Of a stretch of DNA of 47,056 bases, positions 1-10,156 are shown piece after piece (positions within the stretch are counted from its first letter, which is position 1; each line of letters opens with the position of its first letter). The notes under the pieces were generated by a model. The model was not told the DNA's origin. It made no database searches and worked only from the letters and a program-made list of their open reading frames with translations. Position numbers and translations under genes: made by a program. The stretch is from Sorangium cellulosum (GTDB lineage: Bacteria > Myxococcota_A > Polyangia > Polyangiales > Polyangiaceae): assembly GCF_001589285.1 (NCBI RefSeq), contig NZ_JEMA01000604.1, forward strand, positions 1-47,056. The letters run 5' to 3'.

Positions 1-528
1 CTGGCGCCTGCGGCGCGGCGCGGGCCGGCTCCGGGGCCTGCGTCGGCGGCGCCATGCGGGGAGCCTCGCCCACGGTCGTGGGGATGGTGGTCGTCTGGGC
101 TGTGAGCTGCATGAGGCCCGTCCGCTCGTCGAAGGTCCGCACGAGGGGCAGGTCGTCGAACACCGTGACGCGGAGCTCGAGCCCGTAGACCCGCGCCCAC
201 ACGAGCTCGCCGGCGGCGAGCTGGAGACCGACGCCCGATTCACGCGTGAGCGTGGCCGACAGGCGCAGCGACGTCTCGCCCTGCTGGAGCGCGATGCTCC
301 CCGTGAGCGCCGCGACGTCGCAGGGACCCTCGAGGACGCGCGTCTTTGCGTAGGAGCGGGAGGCTTGATCGAACAGCGCGATCTCCGCCTGCTCGAGCGA
401 GCCTACCCCTTCGATCCAGCCGGCGCGCGCCTCGGCCTCGTCGAGGGCGCGCACCAGCGCGGCGGGGAGCTCTTCGCCTCGATCGAGGCGGATGATCAAC
501 TGACGGGCACGGCGTGCCTCGAGAACAT

Positions 529-532
<4 letters not shown>
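1..532 (-). CDS. PPC/DUF296-domain protein (partial, C-terminus beyond window)
   Basis: The frame is open from the ATG at 532 to the left edge (177 residues seen, no stop). Residues about 10-125 read like a PPC (DUF296) domain: RQLIIRLDRGEELPAAL near the start, then GWIEGVGSLEQAEIALFD, a block seen in this small trimeric domain of bacterial stand-alone proteins and plant AT-hook proteins. After about residue 145 the chain becomes a Pro/Ala/Thr-rich linker, so another segment probably follows outside the window. Its ATG overlaps the TGA of the upstream OmpA-like gene (ATGA at 532-529), so the two are probably co-transcribed and translationally coupled. Bacterial PPC proteins have no well-established role. 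Family assignment is fairly secure; function is unknown. Confidence 0.75.
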
Positions 533-2550
<2,018 letters not shown>

Positions 2551-2717
2551 CGCGCCCGACCCTCTACTACTGCCGGGGTGAGAGTCAAAACAGCAATCGT
2601 CTCGGCACGATCCGGGAGGGGCCCGGGGCTCGGGCGCGCTCCGCGTTCCGCTGTCGCTCCCGCGCCGTGCTAGGACCACGCCCGGCCGGGGCCGGCGCCG
2701 CCGGCGTCCGCACGAAC

Positions 2718-3377
2718 ATGATCGACCACGCGCATCCGCTCCTGCTCGGCTCCGGCTCGCCGCGCCGGCGAGAGATCCTGACCACGCTCGGCCTGCCTCT
2801 CCGCGTCGCGGCGGCCGAGGTCGACGAGGCGGGGCGCGCCGATGAAGGGCCCGCGGCGTACCTGGAGCGGGTCACCCTGGCGAAGCTCGCGGCCGCGCGG
2901 CGCCTCGACCAGGCGGCCGGGGCCGGCGCGATCCTCGCCGCGGACACCTCGGTCATCCTCGGCGACGCCATCCTCGGCAAGCCGCGGGACGAGGCTGACG
3001 CGCGCGCCATGCTCCGCGCCCTCTCGGGTCGCGAGCACCAGGTCTGGACGCGGTTCGCGATCGCCGACGGCGGCCAGGCTGATCGCGCCCACGACGCCGA
3101 CCCAGGACGCGCCGAGGCGCTCCACGCCGAGACGGTCATGACCCGGGTGCGCTTCCGCGAGCTCGACGACGACGAGGTCGCGTCGTACGCGGCGACAGGC
3201 GAGGGGCTCGACAAGGCCGGCGCCTATGCGATCCAGGGCATCGGCGCGTTCGCCGTCGCGCGCATCGACGGCTCTTACTCCAACGTCGTCGGCCTGCCCG
3301 CGTGCGAGGTCGTCGCAGCGCTGCGGGCTACCGGATTGCTCGCGCGCTTTCCGCTGTCGTCCGCGCGCTCGTCATGA
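2718..3377 (+). CDS. maf: Maf-like nucleoside triphosphate pyrophosphatase
   Basis: 219 residues. The Maf family hydrolyses non-canonical or specific NTPs (dTTP/UTP or m7GTP types) to monophosphates in the cytoplasm. Visible motifs: SGSPRRREIL near residue 12 (phosphate binding), AADTSVILGDAILGKPRDEA around residue 75 with the conserved Asp, ETVMTRVRFREL near 137, and the C-terminal GEGLDKAGAYAIQGIG block. The start at 2718 is chosen because the family begins directly before LLLGSGSPRRR; upstream codons in frame look non-coding. A short insert (about residues 117-134, Ala/Asp-rich) lengthens the protein slightly over the usual 190-200 residues. Its TGA overlaps the ATG of the next gene (ATGA), suggesting an operon. 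Which substrate subclass it belongs to cannot be told here. Confidence 0.93.
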   Translation: MIDHAHPLLLGSGSPRRREILTTLGLPLRVAAAEVDEAGRADEGPAAYLERVTLAKLAAARRLDQAAGAGAILAADTSVILGDAILGKPRDEADARAMLRALSGREHQVWTRFAIADGGQADRAHDADPGRAEALHAETVMTRVRFRELDDDEVASYAATGEGLDKAGAYAIQGIGAFAVARIDGSYSNVVGLPACEVVAALRATGLLARFPLSSARSS

Positions 3378-4936
3378 GCGCGGACGCACCGGCCGCCGCG
3401 GGTCGGCGCGACGGGGCCGCGATCTTCGGCCTCGCGCTCGCCGCGCGCGTCGTCGTCGTCGCGTGGGCGGCCGGGCGCTTCCCGCCCGCCGCCGACGGCG
3501 CCTACTACCACCGCATCGCCGAGCGGATCGCCGCGGGGCTCGGTTACACGTGGCTCTGGCCGGACGGCGTGGTGACGTACGCCGCGCACTATCCGGTCGG
3601 CTATCCGGGCGCGGTCGGCGCGCTGTACGCGCTGCTCGGCGCGCACGCCGCGGTCGCGATGCTGCTGAACGCCGTCCTCGGCGCGCTCGGCGCGCTCGCC
3701 GTCCACGGCCTGGCGTCCCGCGCTGCGCCGCGATCGCGCGTCGTGCCGGCGCTCGCGGGCGTGCTCGTCGCCCTCCACCCCGGGCTCGTCGCGTACACGC
3801 CGGCCCTCATGACCGAGGGCGTCACCGGCTCGCTCCTCGCCTGCGCCGCGTGGGCGTCGGCGTGGGCGCGCGATCGCCGCCCCGCGCTGGCCCCGTTCGC
3901 CGTCATCGGGCTGCTCGTCGGCGCCGCCACCCTCGTCCGCCCGCAGGCGCTCCTGCTCGCGCCCGTGTTCGCCGGCCTCGCCCTGTCGGGCACCGCGCCG
4001 GGCGGCAGCCCCCGCCCTTCTGCATCCTTCGCGGCGCGGGCAGCGCAGCGCGCGGCGCCCGTCCTGCTCACGGTCATCGTCGCGCTCCTCGTGTGCGCGC
4101 CCTGGACGGCGCGCAATTGCGCGCGGATGAACCAGTGCGCGCTGGTCAGCGTGAACGGCGGCTGGAACCTCCTCATCGGCGCGGACCCGGCCTCCACCGG
4201 CGCCTGGGCGCCCATCCAGGTGCCCGAGGCGTGCCGCGAGGTCTTCGACGAGGCCGGCAAGGACGCCTGCTTCGGCCGCGAGGCGCGCCGCTACATCGCC
4301 GAGCACCCCGGCGCGTGGCTCGGGCTCGTGCCCCGGAAGCTCGCGGCGACGTTCGACTACTGCGGCGCGGCCGGGTGGTACCTGCACGACTCGAGCCCGG
4401 CGGCGTTCGACGAGGCCGACAAGGTCGCGCTCGGCGCGGTCGAGACAGTCTTCGAGCGCGCCGTCCTCCTTCTCGCCCTCGCCTGGGCGGCGCGCGGTCC
4501 CGCGCGGGCGCCCGGCGCCCTGCATGGCCGCGCCCGCGGTCCCTCGCCCGCCCAGCGCGCGCTCGGGCTGGCCCGGCTGGCGCTGCTCGCGCTGGGGATC
4601 GTCGCCGCGCTGCACGTTCATGCGTGGGTGGGCTACATGGCGCTCCTCGGCCTCGCGCTGCTCCAGGGACGCGCGCTCCTCCGGGGGCCGGTGCTCGCGG
4701 GCGCCGCGCTCGCCGTCCTCGCCGCGACCGCGGCGACGCACGCCGTGTTCTTCGGCGCGGGGCGCTACGCGCTCGTCGCCTTCCCGCTCCTCACGGGGCT
4801 CGCCGCCCTCGCCGCGGCGCGGCAGAGCCCGGAGCTGCCTCGCCCCGGCGCGCCGCGCGCGATGGGCGGTGCCCCGGGCGAGCCGAGCGAGGCGGCCTCC
4901 AGGCCCTCGCGCGGGTCAGGCGACGAGCTACTTTGA
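3374..4936 (+). CDS. GT-C-type membrane glycosyltransferase (PMT/ArnT-like)
   Basis: 520 residues with about ten hydrophobic segments. The ATG at 3374 overlaps the maf stop. The N-terminal region has the layout of the GT-C superfamily: a first transmembrane segment, then a periplasmic loop with an acidic residue (D41 in PAADGAYYHRIAERI), followed by AHYPVGYPGAVG and further helices. Such enzymes use polyprenyl-phosphate-linked sugars and transfer them on the periplasmic face to lipid or protein. A Cys-bearing periplasmic stretch follows about residue 250. The acceptor and sugar cannot be inferred, and no cell-envelope glycan cluster surrounds it. A perfect TTGACA lies over its stop codon and probably serves the next gene. 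Confidence 0.75.
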   Translation: MSADAPAAAGRRDGAAIFGLALAARVVVVAWAAGRFPPAADGAYYHRIAERIAAGLGYTWLWPDGVVTYAAHYPVGYPGAVGALYALLGAHAAVAMLLNAVLGALGALAVHGLASRAAPRSRVVPALAGVLVALHPGLVAYTPALMTEGVTGSLLACAAWASAWARDRRPALAPFAVIGLLVGAATLVRPQALLLAPVFAGLALSGTAPGGSPRPSASFAARAAQRAAPVLLTVIVALLVCAPWTARNCARMNQCALVSVNGGWNLLIGADPASTGAWAPIQVPEACREVFDEAGKDACFGREARRYIAEHPGAWLGLVPRKLAATFDYCGAAGWYLHDSSPAAFDEADKVALGAVETVFERAVLLLALAWAARGPARAPGALHGRARGPSPAQRALGLARLALLALGIVAALHVHAWVGYMALLGLALLQGRALLRGPVLAGAALAVLAATAATHAVFFGAGRYALVAFPLLTGLAALAAARQSPELPRPGAPRAMGGAPGEPSEAASRPSRGSGDELL

Positions 4937-4963
4937 CAGCGCCGCCTGCGCTGCTGCATCCTA
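4933..4963 (+). promoter_or_regulatory. possible sigma70-type promoter for the 87-residue gene
   Basis: TTGACA at 4933-4938 is a perfect -35 hexamer overlapping the stop codon of the glycosyltransferase gene. An 18-base spacer leads to CATCCT, a poor -10 (3 of 6). Position about 60 bases ahead of the 5025 start is sensible. Confidence 0.35.
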
Positions 4964-5024
4964 GGCGCCCCTCGGCTCGGGAGCGCGTGCCCCCGGCTGG
5001 CGATGAACCCTGGAGGAGAGACGG

Positions 5025-5288
5025 ATGCCCTTGATTGAAACGGAAGAGGCGGCGCGCCGCCTCGCGCGCGCCATCGCAAGCGATCTCTCGCTCTACAACG
5101 AGGAGAAGATCGTGCAGGGCATCCAGCAGGATGACCTCTTCACGGTCCTGTCCGAGGAGATCGAGGAGGGGCGCGCCCTGTACAAGAGCCGCGTCTCGCC
5201 GGACCTCTACCAGAAGAATTTCTACGACCGCGCCCTCGTGGACATCCTCATCAAGTCCAAGGGCCACATCAAATCGAAGATCTGGTAG
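5025..5288 (+). CDS. conserved small protein of unknown function
   Basis: 87 residues, ATG preceded by a strong GGAGGAG site at 5012-5018. The sequence is charged and helix-rich without signal peptide or membrane segment. It has Ile/Leu/Tyr spacing typical of a compact helical cytosolic protein: SDLSLYNEEKIVQGIQQDD, SRVSPDLYQKNFYDRALV, and a basic C-terminus ending KSKIW. I do not recognise a named family, although the clean ribosome site, codon bias and lack of low-complexity sequence make it a convincing gene. Its last 20 bases overlap tail-to-tail with the pseudouridine synthase gene on the other strand. Confidence 0.8.
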   Translation: MPLIETEEAARRLARAIASDLSLYNEEKIVQGIQQDDLFTVLSEEIEEGRALYKSRVSPDLYQKNFYDRALVDILIKSKGHIKSKIW

Positions 5289-6291
5289 CGAGCCCCCGGA
5301 GCTGGTCGAGCGCCCTGCGCATGTCCGCTGGCAGCGCGCTCTCCCAGCGCACCGGCTTCTGCGTGGCGGGGTGGATGAACCCGAGCACGCGCGCGTGCAG
5401 GGCCTGCCGCCCCAGCTCCTCGGCGATCGCCCGCACCGCCGGCTTCTTCGGCGGCTTGCCGTAGAGGGGGTCTCCGAGGACCGGCGTCCTGCCGCGCTCG
5501 GCCAGGTGCACCCGGATCTGGTGGGTGCGCCCTGTCTCGAGCGAGCACGCGACGACTGTCGCCGCGTCGCCGAGCCTCTCGAGCACGCGGACGTGCGTCA
5601 CCGCGCGGCGCGGCGCCGCGGCGTGCGCGCCGGCGCCGCCGCGGATCCACGACGTGAAGCGGAGCCTGTCGGTCGGGTGGCGGGCGTGGAGCGTGTCGTA
5701 CGTCGCGTCTCGCGCCTCGCCCGCCACGATCGCGGCGTACTCGCGCTCGATCGCGTGCCTCGCGAACCGCTCCTTCAGCGCCTCGCGGGTGACCTCGTCC
5801 TTGGCGACGACGAGCAGGCCGCTCGTACCTCGATCGAGCCTGTGCACGATCCCGGGGCGGACATGGCCCATCGGATCGCGCGGATCGGCCGGCGCCAGGG
5901 CGAACCCGGGCAGGGCGAGCAGCCCGTTGACCAGCGTGCCCGACTCGTGCCCGCGCGCCGGGTGCACGACGAGCCCCGCGGGTTTGTCGATCACGAGAAG
6001 GTGCTCGTCCTCGTACACCACCGGGATGACGACGTCGGGCTCGGCGGCGGCGGAGGACGGCGGCGGCGGCTCCGGCCGGATCTCCAGGAGGGCGCCCGAT
6101 CGCACGGCCACCGACGCGCGCGCGGGCTCCCCGTCGACGAGGACCCGGCCGGCGCCGATCCACCGTTGCACCGCCGCGCGCGAGGTCGATCGGCCGGCGC
6201 GCTCGAGCAGGAGGACGACCAGCTTGTCGAGCCGGTCGCGGGGGTCGCCGTCGCCCACCTGGAAGTGGAGCGCTTCCGCACCGGCAGCCAT
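5269..6291 (-). CDS. rluD: RluA/RluD-family 23S rRNA pseudouridine synthase
   Basis: 340 residues. An N-terminal S4 RNA-binding domain (about 15-75, RLDKLVVLLLERAG) is followed by the pseudouridine synthase catalytic domain (about 85-330). The signature GIVHRLDRGTSGLLVVAK carries the catalytic Asp153. Downstream ETGRTHQIRVHL and GDPLYG are the usual RluA-type motifs. RluD-type enzymes isomerise uridines in helix 69 of 23S rRNA; the assignment to RluD rather than RluC is inferred from S4 plus length. ATG 6291 is used; GTG 6303 is an alternative four codons upstream. The gene end overlaps the 87-residue gene by 20 bp convergently. Confidence 0.9.
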   Translation of the reverse strand: MAAGAEALHFQVGDGDPRDRLDKLVVLLLERAGRSTSRAAVQRWIGAGRVLVDGEPARASVAVRSGALLEIRPEPPPPSSAAAEPDVVIPVVYEDEHLLVIDKPAGLVVHPARGHESGTLVNGLLALPGFALAPADPRDPMGHVRPGIVHRLDRGTSGLLVVAKDEVTREALKERFARHAIEREYAAIVAGEARDATYDTLHARHPTDRLRFTSWIRGGAGAHAAAPRRAVTHVRVLERLGDAATVVACSLETGRTHQIRVHLAERGRTPVLGDPLYGKPPKKPAVRAIAEELGRQALHARVLGFIHPATQKPVRWESALPADMRRALDQLRGLATRSSI

Positions 6292-6356
6292 CGCGTTCGT
6301 CACGAGCCTCGTCCGCAGCCGAGCGGCGCCAGCCGCGCGGGCGTCGCTGCACCCGA

Positions 6357-6956
6357 TCAATACTCCGTGTCGCCCTCGTCGTCCTCTTCCGCGGTCCCGA
6401 GCTCGGGGTTGAGCGCGATGTGCGACTCGAGATCCTCGAGGCGCTGCGCTTCGGAAAGCCTGGCGAGGCCGCACTGCTCGACGAGGTACAGGTCGAACGC
6501 CGTGTAGCGCGGGAAGACCCGGACGTTCGTGTCCTCGTTGTCGAGGCCGAGGATGACGAGCTCACCGTCTCGCCTGGCCTCGCCGAGGTAGAGCGCGTTC
6601 CACGGCTTACCGGGGAGGTTGGGCAGCCGCACGACCTTGCCCCGGAGCCGCGACTCGGTCCAGCCGAGGTCGGTCTTCGCTTCGGCGAGCTTGCGGACCG
6701 AGGTGAGCTTCGGTCGAGGCGCCGAAGGATCGTGCCCGAAGCGATGCCGCCCCTTGAACCGCGGACCCAGGCTATCGAGCGTGAAATCGAACCCTAGAAA
6801 CGCCCGCAGCGTGGGCGGCAGCTCGACCATCAGCTTCGACTCGAGCGCATCGAGCGCCGCCGAGCTCGCTCCCACGGCGGCATCGCTGGAAGGGCGCTTC
6901 TTCAGATGCGCGATCACGCGCTGTACAAGCTCAACGCCACGTTCGATCGGTGCCAT
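6357..6956 (-). CDS. SMI1/KNR4-like (SUKH) protein
   Basis: 199 residues, no signal peptide. The stretch ALDALESKLMVELPPTLRAF (about 53-72) matches the opening helix and LP turn typical of SMI1/KNR4 (SUKH) domains, and the later LGLDNEDTNVRVFPRYTAF fits the barrel strands that follow. The C-terminus is very acidic (EEDDEGDTEY). SUKH proteins often act as immunity proteins against toxins, or as scaffolds; no toxin gene sits next door here. Assignment rests on pattern only, so moderate. A TTGACA hexamer on the minus strand at 7119-7114, about 160 bases upstream, may be its -35 element, but the matching -10 (TAGGCA, 18-base spacing) is weak. Confidence 0.65.
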   Translation of the reverse strand: MAPIERGVELVQRVIAHLKKRPSSDAAVGASSAALDALESKLMVELPPTLRAFLGFDFTLDSLGPRFKGRHRFGHDPSAPRPKLTSVRKLAEAKTDLGWTESRLRGKVVRLPNLPGKPWNALYLGEARRDGELVILGLDNEDTNVRVFPRYTAFDLYLVEQCGLARLSEAQRLEDLESHIALNPELGTAEEDDEGDTEY

Positions 6957-7168
6957 GTATCCACGGGCCGCAGTTGCGCGGCGCTCTTCAGGGCCCAGAT
7001 GGGCCTCACTGGGGCCGCATTCTGGCCCCGGTTGTCGCGCGCTCGGGCGGCACTCTACATCAGCCGACCGGGAACGCGTCCCTCTATGGTGCCTACCGGT
7101 CCCGTCCGCTCGGTGTCAACCCGCGATCGCACCGAGGGTCGAGGATCGTCCGCCCGGGCTGCGCCACA

Positions 7169-7366
7169 TCATCGGCGCGCCGAAGATCGCGGCCCGCTTC
7201 TCGTTCGTTCGCTGAGGGCGCGCCGCGCCCGCCAGATCAGGAGAGCGACGGCGCCGAGCACCACGGCGGCGCCGACCGCCAGGATGACCCATTGTGGCGC
7301 AGGGTAACGGCCGCGCTGTAAACCGGGAGGCGGCCGCTCGTACTCTATCTGGAGCTGCGCGGCCAC
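7169..7366 (-). CDS. small single-pass membrane protein
   Basis: 65 residues starting at GTG 7366, with a GAGG sequence about 7 bases before it. The centre (WVILAVGAAVVLGAVALLIW) is a convincing transmembrane helix, followed by a strongly basic tail (RARRALSERTRSGPRSSARR), predicting a cytoplasmic C-terminus. No family recognised. It lies upstream of the SMI1-like gene on the same strand, 212 bases apart. It could be a chance frame in GC-rich DNA, but the ribosome site plus hydrophobic helix favour a real gene. Confidence 0.5.
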   Translation of the reverse strand: MAAQLQIEYERPPPGLQRGRYPAPQWVILAVGAAVVLGAVALLIWRARRALSERTRSGPRSSARR

Positions 7367-7531
7367 CGAGCCTCGTTACACGCGCAAGCGCCGACCCGCA
7401 ACCAATCAAGGCGCGGCCCGGCCGGATTGATGCAGCACAGCCCGCTTGCCCGGCGCCTTCACGCGCCGCTGCAGCGCTCGATTCAGCCCAGCAAGGTCGA
7501 GCAAGACGCCGCCGCGTCAAGGGCTCAAAAC

Positions 7532-7560
7532 TTGCTTCCATGGAAAGCCGGGTGTGTAGA
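7532..7560 (+). promoter_or_regulatory. possible sigma70-type promoter of the Cys-rich lipoprotein gene
   Basis: TTGCTT (7532-7537), a 17-base spacer, then TGTAGA (7555-7560), 45 bases upstream of the start codon at 7606. Both hexamers are partial matches. Confidence 0.4.
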
Positions 7561-7605
7561 GTGGACCGAACGCGTGGCCATGCGGCCGGTGCGAGAGGGT
7601 AATAG

Positions 7606-9531
7606 ATGAAGCCGGGCTCTTCAGCAGGGGTCGGGGCAGCGCGTCCGCGGTCCCCAGGGATGCGACGGATCTTCGTCGCGCTGGCGGCGTGCGTGGCCCT
7701 CGGCGCGTCGGCGGGGGCGTGTGGTCGGACGAGCCTCCTCGCGCTCTCCGACGCGGGCGCCGGGGGAGGCGTCGGCGTCGGCGGTGGCGGCATCGGCGGC
7801 GCCGGCGGCTTCGAGGCGTGCCTCAGTCCTGCGGATTGCGACGACGGAGACGAGTGCACGAGCGACGACTGCGAGGGTGGGCGCTGCGAGCACGCCCCCC
7901 GCGACGACGACGGCGACGGCCTTCGTCCGATCGTGTGCGGCGGGATCGACTGCAACGACCTCAATCCTGCCGTCTTCCCGGGCATGCCTGAGCGCTGCAC
8001 CGACGCGGCGGACAACGACTGCAACGGCGTCGCCGACTGCTTCGACCCCGCGTGCGCGACGGCGGAGACCTGCGGCTGCACCCCGAGGCCCGGCGGCGAG
8101 GACTGCCAGAACGGCGTCGACGACGACTGCGACACCATCGTCGACTGCTTCGACGCGGACTGCGCGGGGACCGCGGCCTGCGGCTGCTCCGCCTCCGAGA
8201 CCGGCAGCTGCGGCGACGGCTTCGACGATGACTGCGACGGCGCCTTCGACTGCGATGACGTCGACTGCCGCGCCGACCCGCAGTGCGCCTGCAGCTCCCG
8301 GGTAGAGGTCTGCGACAACCGCGCGGACGATGACTGCGACCTCCTGGTCGACTGCGGCGATCCGGACTGCCGCGGCTTCTTCCCCTGCGCGTGCGAGCCG
8401 CCCGGCTCGCCGGAGCGGTGCGACGACGGCCTGGACAACGACTGCGACGGGCGCGTCGACTGCGCGGATCCCCAGTGCATCTCCGCGCCGTCCTGCGAGG
8501 TGTGCGTGCCCGAGGTCTGCGACGACGGCCTCGACAACAACTGCGACGAGCGCATCGACTGCGCGGACAGCGCGTGCATCTTCGCGCCGAGCTGCGAGCC
8601 GACGCCGGAGCAGTGCAACAACCGCCTCGACGACGACCATGACACCCTGGTCGACTGCAGGGATCCCGACTGCGCGAGCAACCCGTTCTGCGTGCTCGCG
8701 CAGGCCAACTGCCTGTCGCCGAAGCTCATCCCCGGGACCGGCACCTACACGGGCGACACCACGGGCCACGTGAGCGAGACGCGAGGCGCGTGCGGCGGCG
8801 ACGCCGGCGAGGCGGTCTTCTACTTCGTGCTCACCGAGCCGTCTCGCGTGCACCTCGACTCCCGCGGATCGAGCTTCGACTCCGTGCTCTACGTGCGCAC
8901 CGGCGTCTGCAACTCCGGCCGCGAGATCGGGTGCGACGACGACAGCGGCGGCGAGTCCTGGTCCTCCCTGCTCGAGTTCAGCATCCTGTACCCGGGCACG
9001 TACTTCGTCTTCCTCGACGGCTACACGATCGATCCCGCGAGCGGGGCCAACGAGGGCCGCTTCACGCTCAACGTCGAGATCGTCCCGAACCCGAGCGAGG
9101 TCTGCGACGACGACATCGACAACGATGGCGACCGCTACGTCGACTGCGCCGATCCCGGCTGCGCCACCTTCGGTCCGTGCCGCAACTGCGCGCGCGGCGC
9201 CGCGCCGGGCCCCGAGTTCGGGACCGCGGCGTGCACGGACGGGATCGACAACGACTGCGACGGCAAGCTCGACTGCGCCGACGAGGACTGCAGCGCAAGC
9301 GACTTTTACGTGACGGAGTGCTGCGACGGCCTTGATGAAAACGGCAACGGGATCCCCGACGATTTCAACTGCCGATGCGCCTCCGACGCGGATTGCGACG
9401 GGGGGCAGATCTGCTACACGCACACGTCGTCCACGTGCGGCATCCCGTGCAGCGCCTTCTTCGGGAGCGTCTGTCCCTTCGTCGCGTCGGGGTCGCACTG
9501 CAACGCCGCGACGAACCAGTGCGAGTTCTGA
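7606..9531 (+). CDS. Cys-rich MopE-like lipoprotein with DNDCDG repeats
   Basis: 641 residues. ATG 7606 has GAGAGG 7 bases upstream; ATG 7660 is an alternative that gives a shorter signal peptide. The hydrophobic core FVALAACVALGASAGAC ends in a lipobox-like Cys near residue 39, then a Gly-rich linker. Most of the chain is a run of about nine motifs of the form C-DDGLDNDCDGRVDC-DPxC, the putative metal-binding (MopE-like) repeat that is very common in myxobacterial surface proteins. A beta-rich insertion without repeats lies at about residues 370-490 (starting ANCLSPKLIPGTGTY), resembling a small peptidase-associated C-terminal domain; then repeats resume and a Cys-knot-like tail ends the protein. 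It is expected at the outer surface, with disulfides and bound calcium. Function unknown. Confidence 0.82.
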   Translation: MKPGSSAGVGAARPRSPGMRRIFVALAACVALGASAGACGRTSLLALSDAGAGGGVGVGGGGIGGAGGFEACLSPADCDDGDECTSDDCEGGRCEHAPRDDDGDGLRPIVCGGIDCNDLNPAVFPGMPERCTDAADNDCNGVADCFDPACATAETCGCTPRPGGEDCQNGVDDDCDTIVDCFDADCAGTAACGCSASETGSCGDGFDDDCDGAFDCDDVDCRADPQCACSSRVEVCDNRADDDCDLLVDCGDPDCRGFFPCACEPPGSPERCDDGLDNDCDGRVDCADPQCISAPSCEVCVPEVCDDGLDNNCDERIDCADSACIFAPSCEPTPEQCNNRLDDDHDTLVDCRDPDCASNPFCVLAQANCLSPKLIPGTGTYTGDTTGHVSETRGACGGDAGEAVFYFVLTEPSRVHLDSRGSSFDSVLYVRTGVCNSGREIGCDDDSGGESWSSLLEFSILYPGTYFVFLDGYTIDPASGANEGRFTLNVEIVPNPSEVCDDDIDNDGDRYVDCADPGCATFGPCRNCARGAAPGPEFGTAACTDGIDNDCDGKLDCADEDCSASDFYVTECCDGLDENGNGIPDDFNCRCASDADCDGGQICYTHTSSTCGIPCSAFFGSVCPFVASGSHCNAATNQCEF

Positions 9532-9532
9532 T

Positions 9533-9565
9533 GCGCCGCAGGTCGGCGCTCCCGTCCTGCGGCGC
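9533..9565 (+). terminator. stem-loop after the Cys-rich lipoprotein gene
   Basis: A 10-bp perfect inverted repeat, GCGCCGCAGG (9533-9542) and CCTGCGGCGC (9556-9565) with a 13-base loop, starts one base after the stop codon. No T-run follows, so it would act as a U-less terminator or an RNA 3-prime end protector. Confidence 0.5.
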
Positions 9566-9608
9566 CCGGCGCTCCCCTGCCAGCGGTCACCCGGGCTAAG
9601 GTCACGCC

Positions 9609-10130
9609 ATGGAGATCCTCATCATTCGCCACGGACAGGCCGTGGACGACGCGCCCGACCTCGGCGACGCCGGTCGCTGGTTGACGGGCAAGGGCCGCAA
9701 GGTCACCCGGCGCGTCGCGAGGTGGCTCGCGAAGCAGAAGGACCGCTGTCCTGCGGCGATCTGGACGAGCCCACTCGTGCGCTCCGTGCAGACAGCGGAG
9801 ATCCTCGCCGAGGCCGCCGAGCTGACGGACGAGGTCTCGGTGGTCGCCGAGCTGTCTCCTTCACGCGACACCGCCGAGATCCTTCGCTTGCTCGCGCAAC
9901 ACCAGGGCGCTCAGCCGCTGGCGCTCGTCGGGCACGAGCCCTCCTTGTCGGCGCTGGTGACGTCGCTGGTCGGCGACATCGGCTGGACAGGCCTGAAGAA
10001 GAGCGGCGTCGTCGCGGTGAGCTGGGACGGGCGCGGGCCCGGGGTCGTGCGCTTCGCCCTGGACCTGAAGGCCATGAAGACGGTCAACCCGGTGAAGGAA
10101 GCGCAGCAACAGGCGCCCCGGTCCCGGTGA
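9609..10130 (+). CDS. sixA: SixA-type phosphohistidine phosphatase
   Basis: 173 residues of the histidine phosphatase superfamily. The RHG motif (R7-H8-G9 in MEILIIRHGQA) gives the nucleophilic His, WTSPLVRSVQTAE carries the second Arg, and LVGHEPS (H109) the second catalytic His. It lacks the extra domains of phosphoglycerate mutases, matching the short SixA type that dephosphorylates His residues in phosphorelay or PTS proteins. The C-terminal tail is extended by about 15 basic/Gln-rich residues. Convergent with the MoxR gene (26 bp apart). The target is unknown. Confidence 0.88.
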   Translation: MEILIIRHGQAVDDAPDLGDAGRWLTGKGRKVTRRVARWLAKQKDRCPAAIWTSPLVRSVQTAEILAEAAELTDEVSVVAELSPSRDTAEILRLLAQHQGAQPLALVGHEPSLSALVTSLVGDIGWTGLKKSGVVAVSWDGRGPGVVRFALDLKAMKTVNPVKEAQQQAPRSR

Positions 10131-10156
10131 ACGGCGTCCGCGCCCGGGCGCCGCTC

